DNA of 64,000 nucleotides from Pontibacter ruber (GCF_023630205.1 NZ_JALPRR010000003.1:372001-436000), one strand, 5' to 3'. Shown: positions 1 through 8,610, numbered from the stretch's first letter. Notes: generated by a model from the letters alone, not told the origin. Translations and numbers: made by a program.

Positions 1-144
1 CACCATCGGGTTTCTGGCCTTGCCTGCAATTGGGTCAAAGGAGTCCTTCGGCATCAGCATAGGGTCTACCAGGATCTTCTTACCTGCATAATTAACTACA
101 AGGGTAGCATTCCGGACTAACTGTATACTTGCGCTTGTTGCCAT
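1..144 (-). CDS. MBL-fold metallo-hydrolase, N-terminal fragment
   Basis: Forty-eight codons starting at ATG 142-144 run off the left edge. The peptide begins MATSASIQLVRNATLVVNYA and continues GKKILVDPMLMPKDSF. This is the first beta-hairpin pattern of metallo-beta-lactamase-fold hydrolases of the UPF0173/RomA-like type (hydrophobic strand, Gly-Lys-Lys, then LVDPM). The zinc-binding HxHxDH motif would lie beyond the edge, so the catalytic class is not visible. It lies 50 bp downstream of an AraC-type regulator on the same strand, which may control it. The family call rests on the N-terminus only. Confidence 0.6.
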   Translation of the reverse strand, partial: MATSASIQLVRNATLVVNYAGKKILVDPMLMPKDSFDPIAGKARNPMV

Positions 145-194
145 ATTGTATTGATTTTAAAGTTCTTAGTTTCAATACAAAGGTAGGGGCGCTG

Positions 195-1091
195 CTACTG
201 TGCTTCGCTACCAAAGCTATTTGCCTTGCTACCATTTTGATAATCGGCAAGGAAGGCGGTGGTAGTTTGGCTGGTTTGGGTTTTGAAGAAGCGCATCAAA
301 TGGTTGGGCTCCGAGAAGTGGAGTTCGTGCGCGATGTCGGCAACGGTTAAGTCCGAATGGATCAGGTAATTTTTGATCTCGAAGAGCAGCCGTTGTTTGA
401 GTAAATGGGTGGCCGTTACGTTATACTGGGCCTGTACCGCTTTGTTGAGCGTGATCCTGCTTATTCCCATCAGGTCGGCATACTCACTGATCCGCTGCTT
501 CTCCTTGATGTGCAGCTCCAATAGTTTCTTGAACTGGTAGGCATAGTTGTTCTCCGGCTTATCGAGCGGCAGGTTGTTTTGCCGGGCGTAATCCCGGTTG
601 AGCTTCAGCAGCAAATAGTAAAGGAGGGAGCGGATGAGGTGTTCGCTGTCCGGGTTGGCCTCCCTGAGTTCCGTGTGGATCTCGGTTAGGGTACTGCAGG
701 CTTTCTGAATATACTCGGCAGTAACCTTCATGTGCAACGGGTAATCCAACTGGTAGAAGTAGAGGAGCCGGTACGTGAACAGCTTGTCAGCAAAAAAGTC
801 GTTGAGGAAATCTTCCTGGAAGATAAGAAACGTAAAGTCCAGGTGATTCGGGTCCAGCTTCCATTGCCGCTTCTGGAAAGGCGAGATAAAGACAATGGTA
901 TTATCTGAGAGGCTAATCTTCCGCTGGTTTAATACTACATAGCCCTTGGCTTTTCTGAAGATCAGGATCTCGAAGTAATCGGTGTTGTAAACCTCTGTGT
1001 TTGTGTAGGCTCCTTTTATTTCGTTGCCTGACCCTACCCGAAGCAGGACCTCTACGCCGCACTGGGTCTTATCGAATTTTATAGTTCTCAA
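195..1091 (-). CDS. AraC-family transcriptional regulator
   Basis: 298 residues. The C-terminal 100 residues hold two helix-turn-helix units typical of AraC/XylS: a first around ISEYADLMGISRITLNKAVQ and a second around TVADIAHELHFSEPNHLMRF, the latter matching the conserved second HTH with its FxxPxxFxRxFK pattern. The N-terminal 170 residues look like a cupin-type effector domain (beta-rich, with FISPFQKRQW). The reading frame opens at TTG (1089-1091). An in-frame stop lies two codons upstream and the next ATG is at residue 121, so TTG is the only sensible start. It precedes the MBL-fold gene on the same strand by 50 bp, which is consistent with local control, although no operator was identified. 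Confidence 0.88.
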   Translation of the reverse strand: MRTIKFDKTQCGVEVLLRVGSGNEIKGAYTNTEVYNTDYFEILIFRKAKGYVVLNQRKISLSDNTIVFISPFQKRQWKLDPNHLDFTFLIFQEDFLNDFFADKLFTYRLLYFYQLDYPLHMKVTAEYIQKACSTLTEIHTELREANPDSEHLIRSLLYYLLLKLNRDYARQNNLPLDKPENNYAYQFKKLLELHIKEKQRISEYADLMGISRITLNKAVQAQYNVTATHLLKQRLLFEIKNYLIHSDLTVADIAHELHFSEPNHLMRFFKTQTSQTTTAFLADYQNGSKANSFGSEAQ

Positions 1092-1512
1092 GGGTCAGGT
1101 CTTTTTCTGATATACGCTGGGTGAAGTGGTAAAATTATGCTGAATGGCTGTTGAATAAAGCAGGCGCCCGTCGACCTGCTATTTTTAGAGTACAATAAGT
1201 AAGCTACTTGCAGGGTCAGTGGCAACGGAGCAGTGAGGCTATTGCTCTATTCTCTTGTTACCTAGCGTTTATTTTTTGATACTTTCAGCAGTTTCCGATT
1301 AAGTACCAAGTACACCATTGATAGAAATACCAAATCAAAACCTATGATGAAATGATGTTCCTTCACTTATGTTCCCTGTAAAAACGATTCATGTATCTAA
1401 AAGGGAATGTAATTGAAGGCACTTGGAGGAGTCGGAATAAGATATTCTATTACGGCAATAACTATAAGTGAAATCGATTAGGATACTATTCATTTCATTC
1501 CCGTCACTTTCC
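1092..1512. other. Non-coding stretch
   Basis: About 420 bp between the AraC gene and a small hypothetical gene. I see no credible ORF, RNA gene or strong hairpin. The base composition becomes more AT-rich from about 1250 onward, matching the AT-rich hypothetical gene that follows. Confidence 0.5.
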
Positions 1513-1905
1513 TTAAGACCTTATGATTTCTATTTGTAGCTCGTCAGTCCCGTTGATTCGGAATTTAGCGTCTAAAATATAAGACTTGTCTATTAATAAC
1601 TCCACTTGCCTCTTAAAATCCTTTTTGCCATTGTGACTGAAGTAATATTGAATATTAGAGACTGTGTAGTTGTCACTTAGACTGATTGATTCAAGCCTAT
1701 TAATATTTTCTACAAAATTTTCGAAGTCGTAGGTATCCGTGCTCTTTCTGCGGTACTCCTTTGAGTAGTCCAATGAAATGGCAATGGTCTGCTTCGATTC
1801 GTCCGGCTTAATCTTGATGTCCTCGCAATATAGATTGTTAGAATAGAAACCATTTGAGCACTGGATTGACGTCAGCACTTTTCCTTTCTTTATAGGTCTA
1901 ATCAT
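1513..1905 (-). CDS. Hypothetical protein, AT-rich gene
   Basis: 130 residues starting at an ATG. I do not recognise the family. The protein is soluble, has no signal peptide or membrane segment, and looks mixed alpha/beta with many Asn, Ser, Ile and Tyr residues (a lysine-rich N-terminus, then SIQCSNGFYSNNLYCEDIKI). The gene is clearly more AT-rich than its neighbours and stands alone with long flanks, which fits an orphan or recently acquired gene. It could be a small effector, an immunity protein or simply a lineage-specific ORF. The coding call rests on length and absence of a competing frame. Confidence 0.55.
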   Translation of the reverse strand: MIRPIKKGKVLTSIQCSNGFYSNNLYCEDIKIKPDESKQTIAISLDYSKEYRRKSTDTYDFENFVENINRLESISLSDNYTVSNIQYYFSHNGKKDFKRQVELLIDKSYILDAKFRINGTDELQIEIIRS

Positions 1906-2134
1906 GTTGTCCGGTTGATATTAATGTTGTTGGATTGCTAAAGCTGCTATTAATGATAGATAACTACTGTATAGCAGGAAAATTACTCCTGCTATACTCC
2001 AAATATAGCAGATAAAAGGAATAACACTCACTTCACTTCAGATTCAAAGAGAACAGTAAATGGATAATTTTTCTTCTTAGAAATCCTGCAACACATACCC
2101 ATAATTTTGTAACACTTCCGCCCACTCCCCACAC

Positions 2135-2142
2135 TACCTTTG
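2135..2142 (+). promoter_or_regulatory. Possible Bacteroidota -7 promoter element
   Basis: TACCTTTG matches the Bacteroidota -7 consensus TAnnTTTG and lies 40 bp before the ATG of the HMA gene. A TTG lies upstream at 2107-2109, but the spacing (25 nt) is longer than usual. A second match, TAATTTTG, lies at 2102-2109. Weak evidence. Confidence 0.3.
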
Positions 2143-2181
2143 TCATGTTCAAAATCAGTAAGACCAAAAGAAACATAGAAC

Positions 2182-2391
2182 ATGAAAGAGCTGCAATTCA
2201 AAACCAACATCAACTGCGGAGGCTGTGTGTCTAAAGTAACGCCGGTGCTGAATGCCACCGAAGGCGTTTGCGAATGGAACGTGGATACCACCAACCGCGA
2301 CAAAGTGCTCACCGTCAAAACCGATTCCCTTTCTGCCAGCGAGGTAATTGCCACGGTAGAGCAGGCCGGCTTCAAGGCGGAGGCGCTGTAA
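2182..2391 (+). CDS. HMA-domain metal chaperone (CopZ-like)
   Basis: 69 residues forming a single heavy-metal-associated (ferredoxin-like beta-alpha-beta-beta-alpha-beta) domain. The metal loop reads NINCGGCVSKV, giving the CxxC pair (CGGC) at the end of strand 1. The usual Met before the first Cys (MxCxxC) is replaced by Asn-Ile-Asn. The C-terminus ASEVIATVEQAGFKAEAL is the standard last helix and strand. Free-standing HMA proteins carry Cu(I) or similar soft metals to P-type ATPases or regulators. No ATPase is next to it here; the nearest possible metal-linked genes are the DoxX/MauE-like gene 75 bp away on the other strand and the DUF305 lipoprotein at 4.3 kb. A strong terminator follows. 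Confidence 0.9.
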   Translation: MKELQFKTNINCGGCVSKVTPVLNATEGVCEWNVDTTNRDKVLTVKTDSLSASEVIATVEQAGFKAEAL

Positions 2392-2412
2392 CATATAAAA
2401 TAAAGCAATGCA

Positions 2413-2452
2413 AAAAGCCGTGCTTCCTGCAGCTGCAAGAAGCACGGCTTTT
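2413..2452. terminator. Bidirectional terminator between convergent genes
   Basis: A perfect 13-bp stem, AAAAGCCGTGCTT (2413-2425) with AAGCACGGCTTTT (2440-2452), GC-rich inside with A and T runs at the ends. It serves both the HMA gene and the convergent membrane-protein gene. TATACTT follows at once (2452-2458). Confidence 0.9.
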
Positions 2453-2465
2453 ATACTTTATAGAA

Positions 2466-3236
2466 TTAATTAAGAGTTGCAGCAGCGGTTATTTCCGGGC
2501 TTATTTTGTTTCGGGAGCCCAGGTATAAACGGTAGCAGAGCAACAAGGCTTCTATACTTACTATAGCCAAAACTGCCAGTTGCATGGCCTGGTGCAGGCC
2601 TCCGTAGGTCACCGAGATCATCCCCAGGAAGGGCAGCAAAACCAGCACCGCATCCAGCTTTGTCAGCAAACCGGAGCGCACAATCGTCAGCGCAAAACAT
2701 ACAAAGGCCAGCAAGGAAAACAAGGTGGTCAGGGTTATACTTACAAAGGCCATCAGCAAGGTAAGCAGGCAAAACACGATGCCTAGCCAGCTATACCTGT
2801 CCTGACCGATCGGGTCTGTTGCAGAGGGTGTAATAATGCATGCTTTGTTCTGTTGCAGCAGGAAACCGAACTTGCGGCGCTCCAGCCCGAGCAGCAACAG
2901 GTTCAGCAGGAGAAAAACAGCGTTCACATAAGGCGTGCCCTGCCACTGCATGGATACCGTAACAGCAAGTATGGCCACGTTCATCGGCACCAGCATAATA
3001 GCTCCGAGCAGGCTAAAACGCTGCGAAAGCAACAGCATGCCGCAGATAACCTGGCTAACGGCTACCACCTGCGCAAACAGGCCCAGCCCGTGCTTTGCAA
3101 GTGCTTCTTCCAGCCAGGGCGGCCCGATCAGCTGACCGAAAGCGCCATGCGTCAGTTTGCAAACGCCCGCCGAAAAGAAAATGTAGCCCAGGAACAGGCG
3201 GATCAATACGGTCAGAAGGTCTTTGTTTGAGAGCAT
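2466..3236 (-). CDS. DoxX/MauE-like membrane protein
   Basis: 256 residues, almost entirely membrane-embedded. The first half (LLTVLIRLFLGYIFFSAGVC, KLTHG, then three helices around VVAVSQVICGMLLL and FSLLGAIMLVPMNVAILAV) is the DoxX/MauE four-helix pattern, including the IRxxLGxxFxxAGxxKL signature. The second half adds four more helices separated by a polar loop around residues 133-150. DoxX/MauE proteins are linked to redox handling at the cytoplasmic membrane. It converges on the HMA gene across a shared terminator. The specific partner is not known. Confidence 0.75.
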   Translation of the reverse strand: MLSNKDLLTVLIRLFLGYIFFSAGVCKLTHGAFGQLIGPPWLEEALAKHGLGLFAQVVAVSQVICGMLLLSQRFSLLGAIMLVPMNVAILAVTVSMQWQGTPYVNAVFLLLNLLLLGLERRKFGFLLQQNKACIITPSATDPIGQDRYSWLGIVFCLLTLLMAFVSITLTTLFSLLAFVCFALTIVRSGLLTKLDAVLVLLPFLGMISVTYGGLHQAMQLAVLAIVSIEALLLCYRLYLGSRNKISPEITAAATLN

Positions 3237-3582
3237 AGGTATGTTGCGGCTAGTAATTTTATACTTATACTCTTAAATAAGAAAGCAAAATGGAACATTG
3301 AAAATGAAATATACCAACTTCCCTTTTTCACCTGCAAACCCTCAGACTGGCTCTATTACCACACCCTGTGAGTTGCACTCAGCCTATCCTGCCGGCCACC
3401 AGACAGCTTTTAACTTACAGTTTAAAAGTATAATTTGATGTAGTACCGGGCATACCCGACGCTTCCCTGGCTGTGCAATTTGGGTAAACGGAGTAGCAGG
3501 AACAATTATTCATTGTAAGTTGGTGACGTTATTATTTGCAAACAGCATAACCGAATTTTGCTGCAGGTAGTAAAAGAGAGGT
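3237..3582. other. Divergent intergenic region
   Basis: About 345 bp separating the divergent membrane-protein and DNA-glycosylase genes, so it should hold promoters for both. Two copies of the AAGTATA/TATACTT heptamer lie at 3260-3266 and 3426-3432. I see no RNA gene and no convincing TAnnTTTG element. Confidence 0.5.
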
Positions 3583-4143
3583 ATGCAAATCCTGAAAAAA
3601 CCTACCGAAGACGAACTGACCGCTGCCATTGGTAAAACAATACCTGATGTGATCGCTCCAGATCTGAAGGTGTTGTTCTGCGGAATAAACCCGAGCCTGT
3701 ACACAGCCGCCACAGGCCATAATTTTGCAAGACCCGGTAACCGATTCTGGCCCACACTGCACAAGGCGGGCTTCACGCCGCGCCTACTACTGCCGCACGA
3801 AGAGCAGGAACTGCTGGATCTGGGCTTCGGTATTACAAATGTGGTGGACAGGGCAACCGCCTCTGCAGCCGAATTAAATGCGGCAGAGCTGATTGAGGGC
3901 GGTATTAACTTGGTGCAGAAAGTAATTGAATACAGGCCCCAGGTACTGGCCATGTTGGGCGTGTCGGCTTACCGCGTATCGTTTGGTAAATCCAATGCCA
4001 CCATCGGGCTGCAGGAACAGAATATAGGCGATACTAAACTCTGGGTGCTGCCAAACCCCAGCGGCCTGAACGCGCATTACACTCCCAGAACGCTTACAAA
4101 ACTGTACAAAGAATTGAGGATTTACTTAGATGGGGGAGTATAG
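3583..4143 (+). CDS. mug: G/U mismatch-specific DNA glycosylase (Mug/TDG family)
   Basis: 186 residues. The enzyme removes uracil or other damaged pyrimidines opposite guanine in base-excision repair. The active-site signature is clear: LFCGINPSLYTAATGHNFA followed by RPGNRFWP, matching Mug GINPG...GxxFAxPxNRFW with the catalytic Asn in GINPS. The second motif, LPNPSGLNAHY, corresponds to the DNA-intercalating and mismatch-reading loop (NPSGLN). LGFGITNVVDRATA is the other conserved Mug block. Length fits the bacterial family (about 165-190). The ATG at 3583 starts 17 residues before the first core strand. It is monocistronic. Confidence 0.92.
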   Translation: MQILKKPTEDELTAAIGKTIPDVIAPDLKVLFCGINPSLYTAATGHNFARPGNRFWPTLHKAGFTPRLLLPHEEQELLDLGFGITNVVDRATASAAELNAAELIEGGINLVQKVIEYRPQVLAMLGVSAYRVSFGKSNATIGLQEQNIGDTKLWVLPNPSGLNAHYTPRTLTKLYKELRIYLDGGV

Positions 4144-4174
4144 CTGGGTATACCTTTCGGCTGCCTTATAGAAA

Positions 4175-4290
4175 ATGCAACGATGGCGCGGGCGTCCTTG
4201 CTCGTGCTGAACTATAGTTTGGGCCTCTGGCCCAGTTGAGTCACAGACTCAACAAATTAATAAGTCACGAATCTGGAGACTCGTGCCAGT
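4175..4290. repeat. REP-like pair of small inverted repeats
   Basis: Intergenic DNA with a perfect inverted repeat GTTGAGTC-ACA-GACTCAAC (4235-4253) and an imperfect one from CACGA (4266-4270) to TCGTG (4281-4285). It is preceded by a GC-rich patch. Short palindromic units of this look are often scattered between genes in Cytophagales, but one copy in the window cannot prove repetition. Confidence 0.35.
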
Positions 4291-4319
4291 AAAGGACTTT
4301 CTTATAAGCTAAAAGCTAC

Positions 4320-5006
4320 TCATCTGTTCTGGTTCTCACTCAGCCAGCCTTCCAGCTCTTTTATATCTTTTCGCTGCTCATCGATTATCTGCTGTGCCAG
4401 GCTTTTCATTTCCCTGGAGCGCCCCTGTTTCAGCAGTTCTTCTGCCATGCCAATGCCGCTCTGGTGGTGTTGTATCATCATGTGGGCGTAGTTCTCATCG
4501 GTGCTGCTTCCGGTGGTTTGTCGGGGCAGGTCGCCCATCATCTTTTTCATCGGCTGCATCATTTTCATGCTGAGGGCAGTGTCGCCCTGACCCGGTTTGT
4601 TTGCGTCCAGGAAAGTCTGGAGGCGGGTAATATCCGAGTTGTTCGTGCTGATGATCTTGTCGGCGAGTTGCTTCAGGGTGTTGTCGGTGCCGTTGCCTAT
4701 CTCTTCTTCCGATATCCGGATCGCGCCCTGGTGGTGCAGCTTCATCATCTGCGCAAAGTCGTAATCCGGGTCGCCGGTTATTTTTATGCCACGCATTTTC
4801 TTCATGTTTTCATGCATCAGCGGCATCATGCCTCTCGACCGCTCGGCTGCACGTCCGCCAAACTCTCCCTTCGCTTCGGCAGAAGTTTCCGCTTCGGCAG
4901 TTTCACCCTCTTTTTTGGTTTCAGCCTGCTGGTTGCATCCTGAAAACGTGAGCGCTGCCATACACGCAACGATGACCAGTCTACCCTTTATACTTCTCTT
5001 CTCCAT
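4320..5006 (-). CDS. DUF305 lipoprotein
   Basis: 229 residues from ATG 5006; an in-frame ATG six codons upstream (5024) is an alternative. A lipoprotein signal ends at LTFSGC, followed by a Glu/Ala-rich linker. The DUF305 domain covers residues about 65-225 and holds its two characteristic helical motifs: DFAQMMKLHHQGAIRISEEE and NYAHMMIQHHQSGIGMAEEL, each with M-x-x-H-H. The paired His-His and Met residues suggest metal binding, and DUF305 proteins often occur near copper-handling genes; an HMA chaperone lies 2 kb away. The Met-rich segment between the motifs (MKMMQPMKKMMGDL) supports soft-metal binding. Metal identity is inference. Confidence 0.88.
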   Translation of the reverse strand: MEKRSIKGRLVIVACMAALTFSGCNQQAETKKEGETAEAETSAEAKGEFGGRAAERSRGMMPLMHENMKKMRGIKITGDPDYDFAQMMKLHHQGAIRISEEEIGNGTDNTLKQLADKIISTNNSDITRLQTFLDANKPGQGDTALSMKMMQPMKKMMGDLPRQTTGSSTDENYAHMMIQHHQSGIGMAEELLKQGRSREMKSLAQQIIDEQRKDIKELEGWLSENQNR

Positions 5007-5201
5007 AGCTATAGCTTTCTCCATTTAAGACTTTACCCTTTATACTTCCTGCGTTATTCATCAGCGACCTGGAATCGATAAGTGCATCCTGTTTATACGA
5101 CAGGGGTAGGAGGGTGTTAAAAGTATGCGGGTGGCAAGGTTAATGCAAGCAAGGCACGGAGAGGCATGCCGATGGAAAGGACAAGGCCAGCCTGAAAGCA
5201 G

Positions 5202-5235
5202 AAGAGCCGCTTAAACGGGTGTTTAAGCGGCTCTT
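5202..5235. terminator. Strong hairpin terminator
   Basis: A 15-bp perfect stem, AAGAGCCGCTTAAAC (5202-5216) and GTTTAAGCGGCTCTT (5221-5235), with loop GGGT. It lies 23 bp past the stop of the coiled-coil gene on the minus strand. Confidence 0.88.
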
Positions 5236-5258
5236 TATAGGTTGATGTCCGGGATAGC

Positions 5259-5930
5259 TTACGCGTGCTTCTGTAGCTTGGCAATCTGCTGGTTCAGCTC
5301 TTCGATGCGGTTCATCTCGGTCTGAAGCTCGCGTTTTACTTTAAGCTCACGCTCACGGGCGGTTTTCTTATACTCGTTGAACTCCTGGTCTATCTCGTCG
5401 TAAGCACGCTTTTTCTCGTCTGTTACACGTTTGCTGCTCTTGTAAAGCGACATGGCAACAGCCACGATAACGAGCAGAATCGCAATAACGCTAAGCGAGA
5501 AAATAACATAGAACTGCTTGTGCATGTTGATGCCCAGCACCGACAGGTTGGTTACGTCATTTATGCTTTGCTGTACTTCCTGCTCTTTCTGAGCATTGTC
5601 CTTTTTAAGCGCTTCAATCTCTTTTTTCTGCTGCTCGATCTCCTGGTTTGCTTTTACCAGGTTCTGCTCTGCGCTGTTACGGTTCTTCAGTTGCTGTTGC
5701 TCAATACCTGAAATGGTAGCCTGAACACTCTTCCAGAAATCGTTAAGTGTAGCCACATTTACTACCTTGTACTCCCTGTTTTTTTCGTTGTAAGAATTGG
5801 AGTTTTCCTTTAACTGGTTGAACTGCTTCTGCAAGGAATTAACAGCCTTATTATCTTTCGGAGCGGCTTCCTGGGCATTTGCAGTAGATACAAAAAGAAC
5901 AAGAAGTAAAGGTAAAAAGAGTGCTTTCAT
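5259..5930 (-). CDS. Signal-anchored coiled-coil membrane protein, unknown function
   Basis: 223 residues. A cleavable-type signal (MKALFLPLLLVLFVSTANAQ) is followed by a periplasmic coiled coil (about residues 25-125, many Gln/Glu/Lys/Asn heptads), one transmembrane helix near residues 140-162 (FYVIFSLSVIAILLVIVAVA), and a second charged coiled coil in the cytoplasm (about 165-220). Proteins with this layout are common in Cytophagales and are sometimes labelled tRNA (guanine-N1)-methyltransferase, but no methyltransferase motif is visible here. A structural or scaffolding role at the inner membrane is plausible; function is unknown. Monocistronic with its own terminator. Confidence 0.8.
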   Translation of the reverse strand: MKALFLPLLLVLFVSTANAQEAAPKDNKAVNSLQKQFNQLKENSNSYNEKNREYKVVNVATLNDFWKSVQATISGIEQQQLKNRNSAEQNLVKANQEIEQQKKEIEALKKDNAQKEQEVQQSINDVTNLSVLGINMHKQFYVIFSLSVIAILLVIVAVAMSLYKSSKRVTDEKKRAYDEIDQEFNEYKKTARERELKVKRELQTEMNRIEELNQQIAKLQKHA

Positions 5931-6177
5931 GGTGATTATTAGTGAAATAGGTTTAGTGCCTGGTGTAACTATAAAAATAAACTGTCTAACATGGAGGAGC
6001 GTGCGGGCTTTATGCCCTTTCTCCTGTGATAACCTCTGAATATAACTTTAAAAATGATCCATTATTGTAAAAGGTTCAAAATAATTGAAACCTTATTAAC
6101 ATACAGCAAGTATAAGCAGCGATTTTTTCAACAGATTTCAATCCTCAAACGCAGCTTCTGGTCCGCTGAAGTATAAG

Positions 6178-7377
6178 TCAAATGCTTCTGCCTGAGGGCT
6201 TGCTGTTCTCTTTAAAGATCCGCAGGAAATTACCTCCCAGTATCTTCTCAACATCTGCCTGGCTGTAGCCCCTGGCCAGCAGCTCACGCGTGATCAGTGG
6301 CATGTCGGCTACGCTATCGAGTTGCTTTGGGGTGGAGGTGATGCCATCGAAATCAGAGCCCAGCCCAACATGGTCAACCCCGATCAGTTTTACGATGTGG
6401 TCCATGTGGTCGAGCAGCAGCGAAAGGGGAGGGCGCAGGGCATCCGCATCTTCCGGGTACTTGCGGGAGATGTACAGGGTAATGTCGTCGTTGTTCCATT
6501 TCTGTTGCTTCAGGGAGTCGGTTTCTGCTTTGTGGCGGGCATCAAAGGCTTTTTTGCGTGCTTCGAATTCGCTGTCGAGGAAGCCGGAGAAGAAGTTAAG
6601 GTGGATCACGCCGCCGTTCTTGCCGATCGCTTTTATCTGCTCGTCGTTCAGGTTTCGGAAGTGCGGGTTAAAGTGCTGCGCGCAGCTGTGCGACACAATC
6701 ACAGGTTTTGTGGTGGTGTTGATCGCATCCCAGAAGGTTTGCTCGCCTACGTGGCTCAGGTCTACCAGCATGCCCAGTTTGTTCATGCGCTTCACTACCT
6801 TCTTGCCAAAGTTATTCAGGCCTTTTTTGGCATTGGGTACGGTACCTGATGCTTCATCTTTGGCCGAAGTGGCCCACGAGGTAGAGTTGTTCCAGGTGAG
6901 CGTCATGTAGCTGGTGCCGCGCTTGTGCAGTGCATCGAGGTACTTGAGGTTGTCTTCCATCATGTGGCCGCCTTCTACCCCGATCATGGCCGCCAGTTTG
7001 TTTTCCTGCACTGCTTTTTCGAGCTCGGCAGGCGTTTTCACCACCACCATCCGGTCGGCATTTCGGGCGGCAATGGAATACAACGAGTCGATTTGGGCAT
7101 TGGCATACTTAAAGCCCCGGCCTTTGGTGTAGGTCTCGTCGCTCCACACCGAGAAAACCTGTACATCCACGCCGCCTTCTTTAAAGCGGTTTAGGTCGGA
7201 GTGTGCTTTACCGCGCAGGTCGTCTTCGAGTTTCTGACCGCGCATTACTTCTATCAGCACATCGTTGTGGGTGTCTATCACCACGGCGTTCTGGTGTACT
7301 TGTTTGTAGTCTTGTGCCTGCAACAGGGTGGCGTTCAGTACAAGAACCAGTATAGAGGCTTTGGTAAGTAGCTTCAT
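6178..7377 (-). CDS. Membrane dipeptidase (peptidase family M19)
   Basis: 399 residues with a signal peptide ending TLLQAQ, so it is exported. The M19 binuclear zinc centre is visible: VIDTHNDV gives the HxD pair (H37, D39), IGVEGGHMM the bridging Glu, PVIVSHSCAQH and the later conserved His, and HVGLGSDFDG the C-terminal Asp. Family members hydrolyse dipeptides, including those with a D-residue at the C-terminus. With the murein-peptide genes 10-19 kb downstream, a role in finishing off cell-wall peptides is plausible but inferred. It stands alone with AAGTATA copies just downstream (6169-6175). Confidence 0.93.
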   Translation of the reverse strand: MKLLTKASILVLVLNATLLQAQDYKQVHQNAVVIDTHNDVLIEVMRGQKLEDDLRGKAHSDLNRFKEGGVDVQVFSVWSDETYTKGRGFKYANAQIDSLYSIAARNADRMVVVKTPAELEKAVQENKLAAMIGVEGGHMMEDNLKYLDALHKRGTSYMTLTWNNSTSWATSAKDEASGTVPNAKKGLNNFGKKVVKRMNKLGMLVDLSHVGEQTFWDAINTTTKPVIVSHSCAQHFNPHFRNLNDEQIKAIGKNGGVIHLNFFSGFLDSEFEARKKAFDARHKAETDSLKQQKWNNDDITLYISRKYPEDADALRPPLSLLLDHMDHIVKLIGVDHVGLGSDFDGITSTPKQLDSVADMPLITRELLARGYSQADVEKILGGNFLRIFKENSKPSGRSI

Positions 7378-7469
7378 GTATGAGTTAAATATTTTGCAGG
7401 ATTTAAGTTAAGCAATTTCTGGCAGAACCTCTACTTTTTGTGCCGGAAGAGGGTTGGAACAGTTAAATC

Positions 7470-7850
7470 CTACTCATGTACCTGGCAGGCTTCCAGTATA
7501 TTTCCGTCAGGGTCGTAGAAGAAAAAGTACGTAACATACTCGTCCCGGACGAGTTCTTCTGCCGTTACGCCTCTGGCTTGGAGCGCTTCTTTTAGAACTG
7601 CGGCATCAGGTGTCCTGAAAATAGGGTAGGAGGCTGTTTCCTTGTTTATACTTTGTTTCTGATTTGTCTGCCACAGCGTTAAACTGGTAGGCCCGTTCGT
7701 ATCCAGCACCACCAGTTTCGAGGACGGATCATCCCAGACCACAGCCAGACCTAACTTTTCCTGGTACCAGTTGCTGGCAATCGATACATCACTTACCCGA
7801 ACAATAACCGTGTCAATACCTTGAAGGAGTTTGTTGTTTTGATCGCTCAT
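7470..7850 (-). CDS. VOC-family (glyoxalase-fold) protein
   Basis: 126 residues from ATG 7848-7850. The frame stays open upstream, but homology-like sequence begins only at GIDTVIVRVSDVSIASNWYQ, so the longer start is rejected. The pattern EKLGLAVVWDD, LVVLDTNGPTSLTLW, and EYVTYFFFYDPDGNILEACQ is that of the vicinal oxygen chelate fold (paired beta-alpha-beta-beta-beta units, with DPDGNxxE ending the second unit and supplying the acidic metal ligand). The substrate cannot be told; members include glyoxalases, dioxygenases and antibiotic-binding proteins. It stands in a row of single genes that look accessory. Confidence 0.85.
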   Translation of the reverse strand: MSDQNNKLLQGIDTVIVRVSDVSIASNWYQEKLGLAVVWDDPSSKLVVLDTNGPTSLTLWQTNQKQSINKETASYPIFRTPDAAVLKEALQARGVTAEELVRDEYVTYFFFYDPDGNILEACQVHE

Positions 7851-8064
7851 GGAAGTATAAAGTTTATGGTGTATGGAGTTAGTTATTTTTAAAGTTCCGG
7901 TGTGTTTTTGGGAAGATAGGTTGTAAAGTTTGGGGATTTTGAGAAGAGCGGGCATTTGAAAAGATGTATCCTCCTATTAGCTCCTTAGTTGAATTGTGGC
8001 CTTTTATACTTAGAAGATAGACTTTTCAGCCTGACATTCTTAAAGTCCCTGTGATGGACTGTTC

Positions 8065-8610
8065 CTATAGATACAACTGTTTGAACCGCTCCTGTGTAAG
8101 TACCCATCTTTTAACAGGTTGCTCAAAATTTATAGAACCAGGTATAGTGGTATATTCTTTTTCGAGTGTAAAGCCGGCTTTTTCCAACGCTTTGTTCGGA
8201 GCAGCATTTAGTGCATAAGGTTCGCTATACAATTTCTTTATTCGAAGATTATTGAAAAAGTAAGGAATCGTTTTCTGTATCAACTCTACTCCCAGTCCTT
8301 GTTTCCTTGTGTTTTGTTGCCATAGGTGCAAATGCATAAAAGCTTCTTCCCCGAACACAGTAGGATTTGTATTGCAGTGGCCTATAGGTTGTTCATCTAG
8401 CTCCCAAATCATACAATAAGACCTCTTTTGTTCGATAGGCGTGGAAAGTTGGCTTAAAAGCATTTGGCTCATTTGTTCCTTTGTTGGAAGCTTACTCAAG
8501 TCCACGCCCATACTTTCAAGAAATGCACCTTCAGAAGTCAGCCAATAATCCGTAATGGCTTTTATATCTGCTTCTTGTAGTTCTCTTACTGATAAATTAT
8601 GCTTATTCAT
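8065..8610 (-). CDS. GNAT-family N-acetyltransferase
   Basis: 181 residues from ATG 8608-8610, chosen because the fold starts directly with NLSVRELQEADIKAITDYW. The acetyl-CoA-binding part is FMHLHLWQQNTRKQGLGVEL, where the R/Q-x-x-G-x-G/A loop is modified to RKQGLG, followed by IKKLYSEPYALNAAPNKALE and KAGFTLEKEY, the typical N-x-x-x-x-x-x-x-x-x-GF end of RimJ/RimL-type GNATs. It may acetylate a small amine or a protein N-terminus. The gene is AT-rich compared with the cell-wall genes. It lies between VOC and Arr genes. Confidence 0.85.
   Translation of the reverse strand: MNKHNLSVRELQEADIKAITDYWLTSEGAFLESMGVDLSKLPTKEQMSQMLLSQLSTPIEQKRSYCMIWELDEQPIGHCNTNPTVFGEEAFMHLHLWQQNTRKQGLGVELIQKTIPYFFNNLRIKKLYSEPYALNAAPNKALEKAGFTLEKEYTTIPGSINFEQPVKRWVLTQERFKQLYL

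Noticed and set aside
5259..5930. tRNA (guanine-N1)-methyltransferase
   Set aside because: The protein is a signal peptide, two coiled coils and one membrane helix; there is no SPOUT-type methyltransferase motif.
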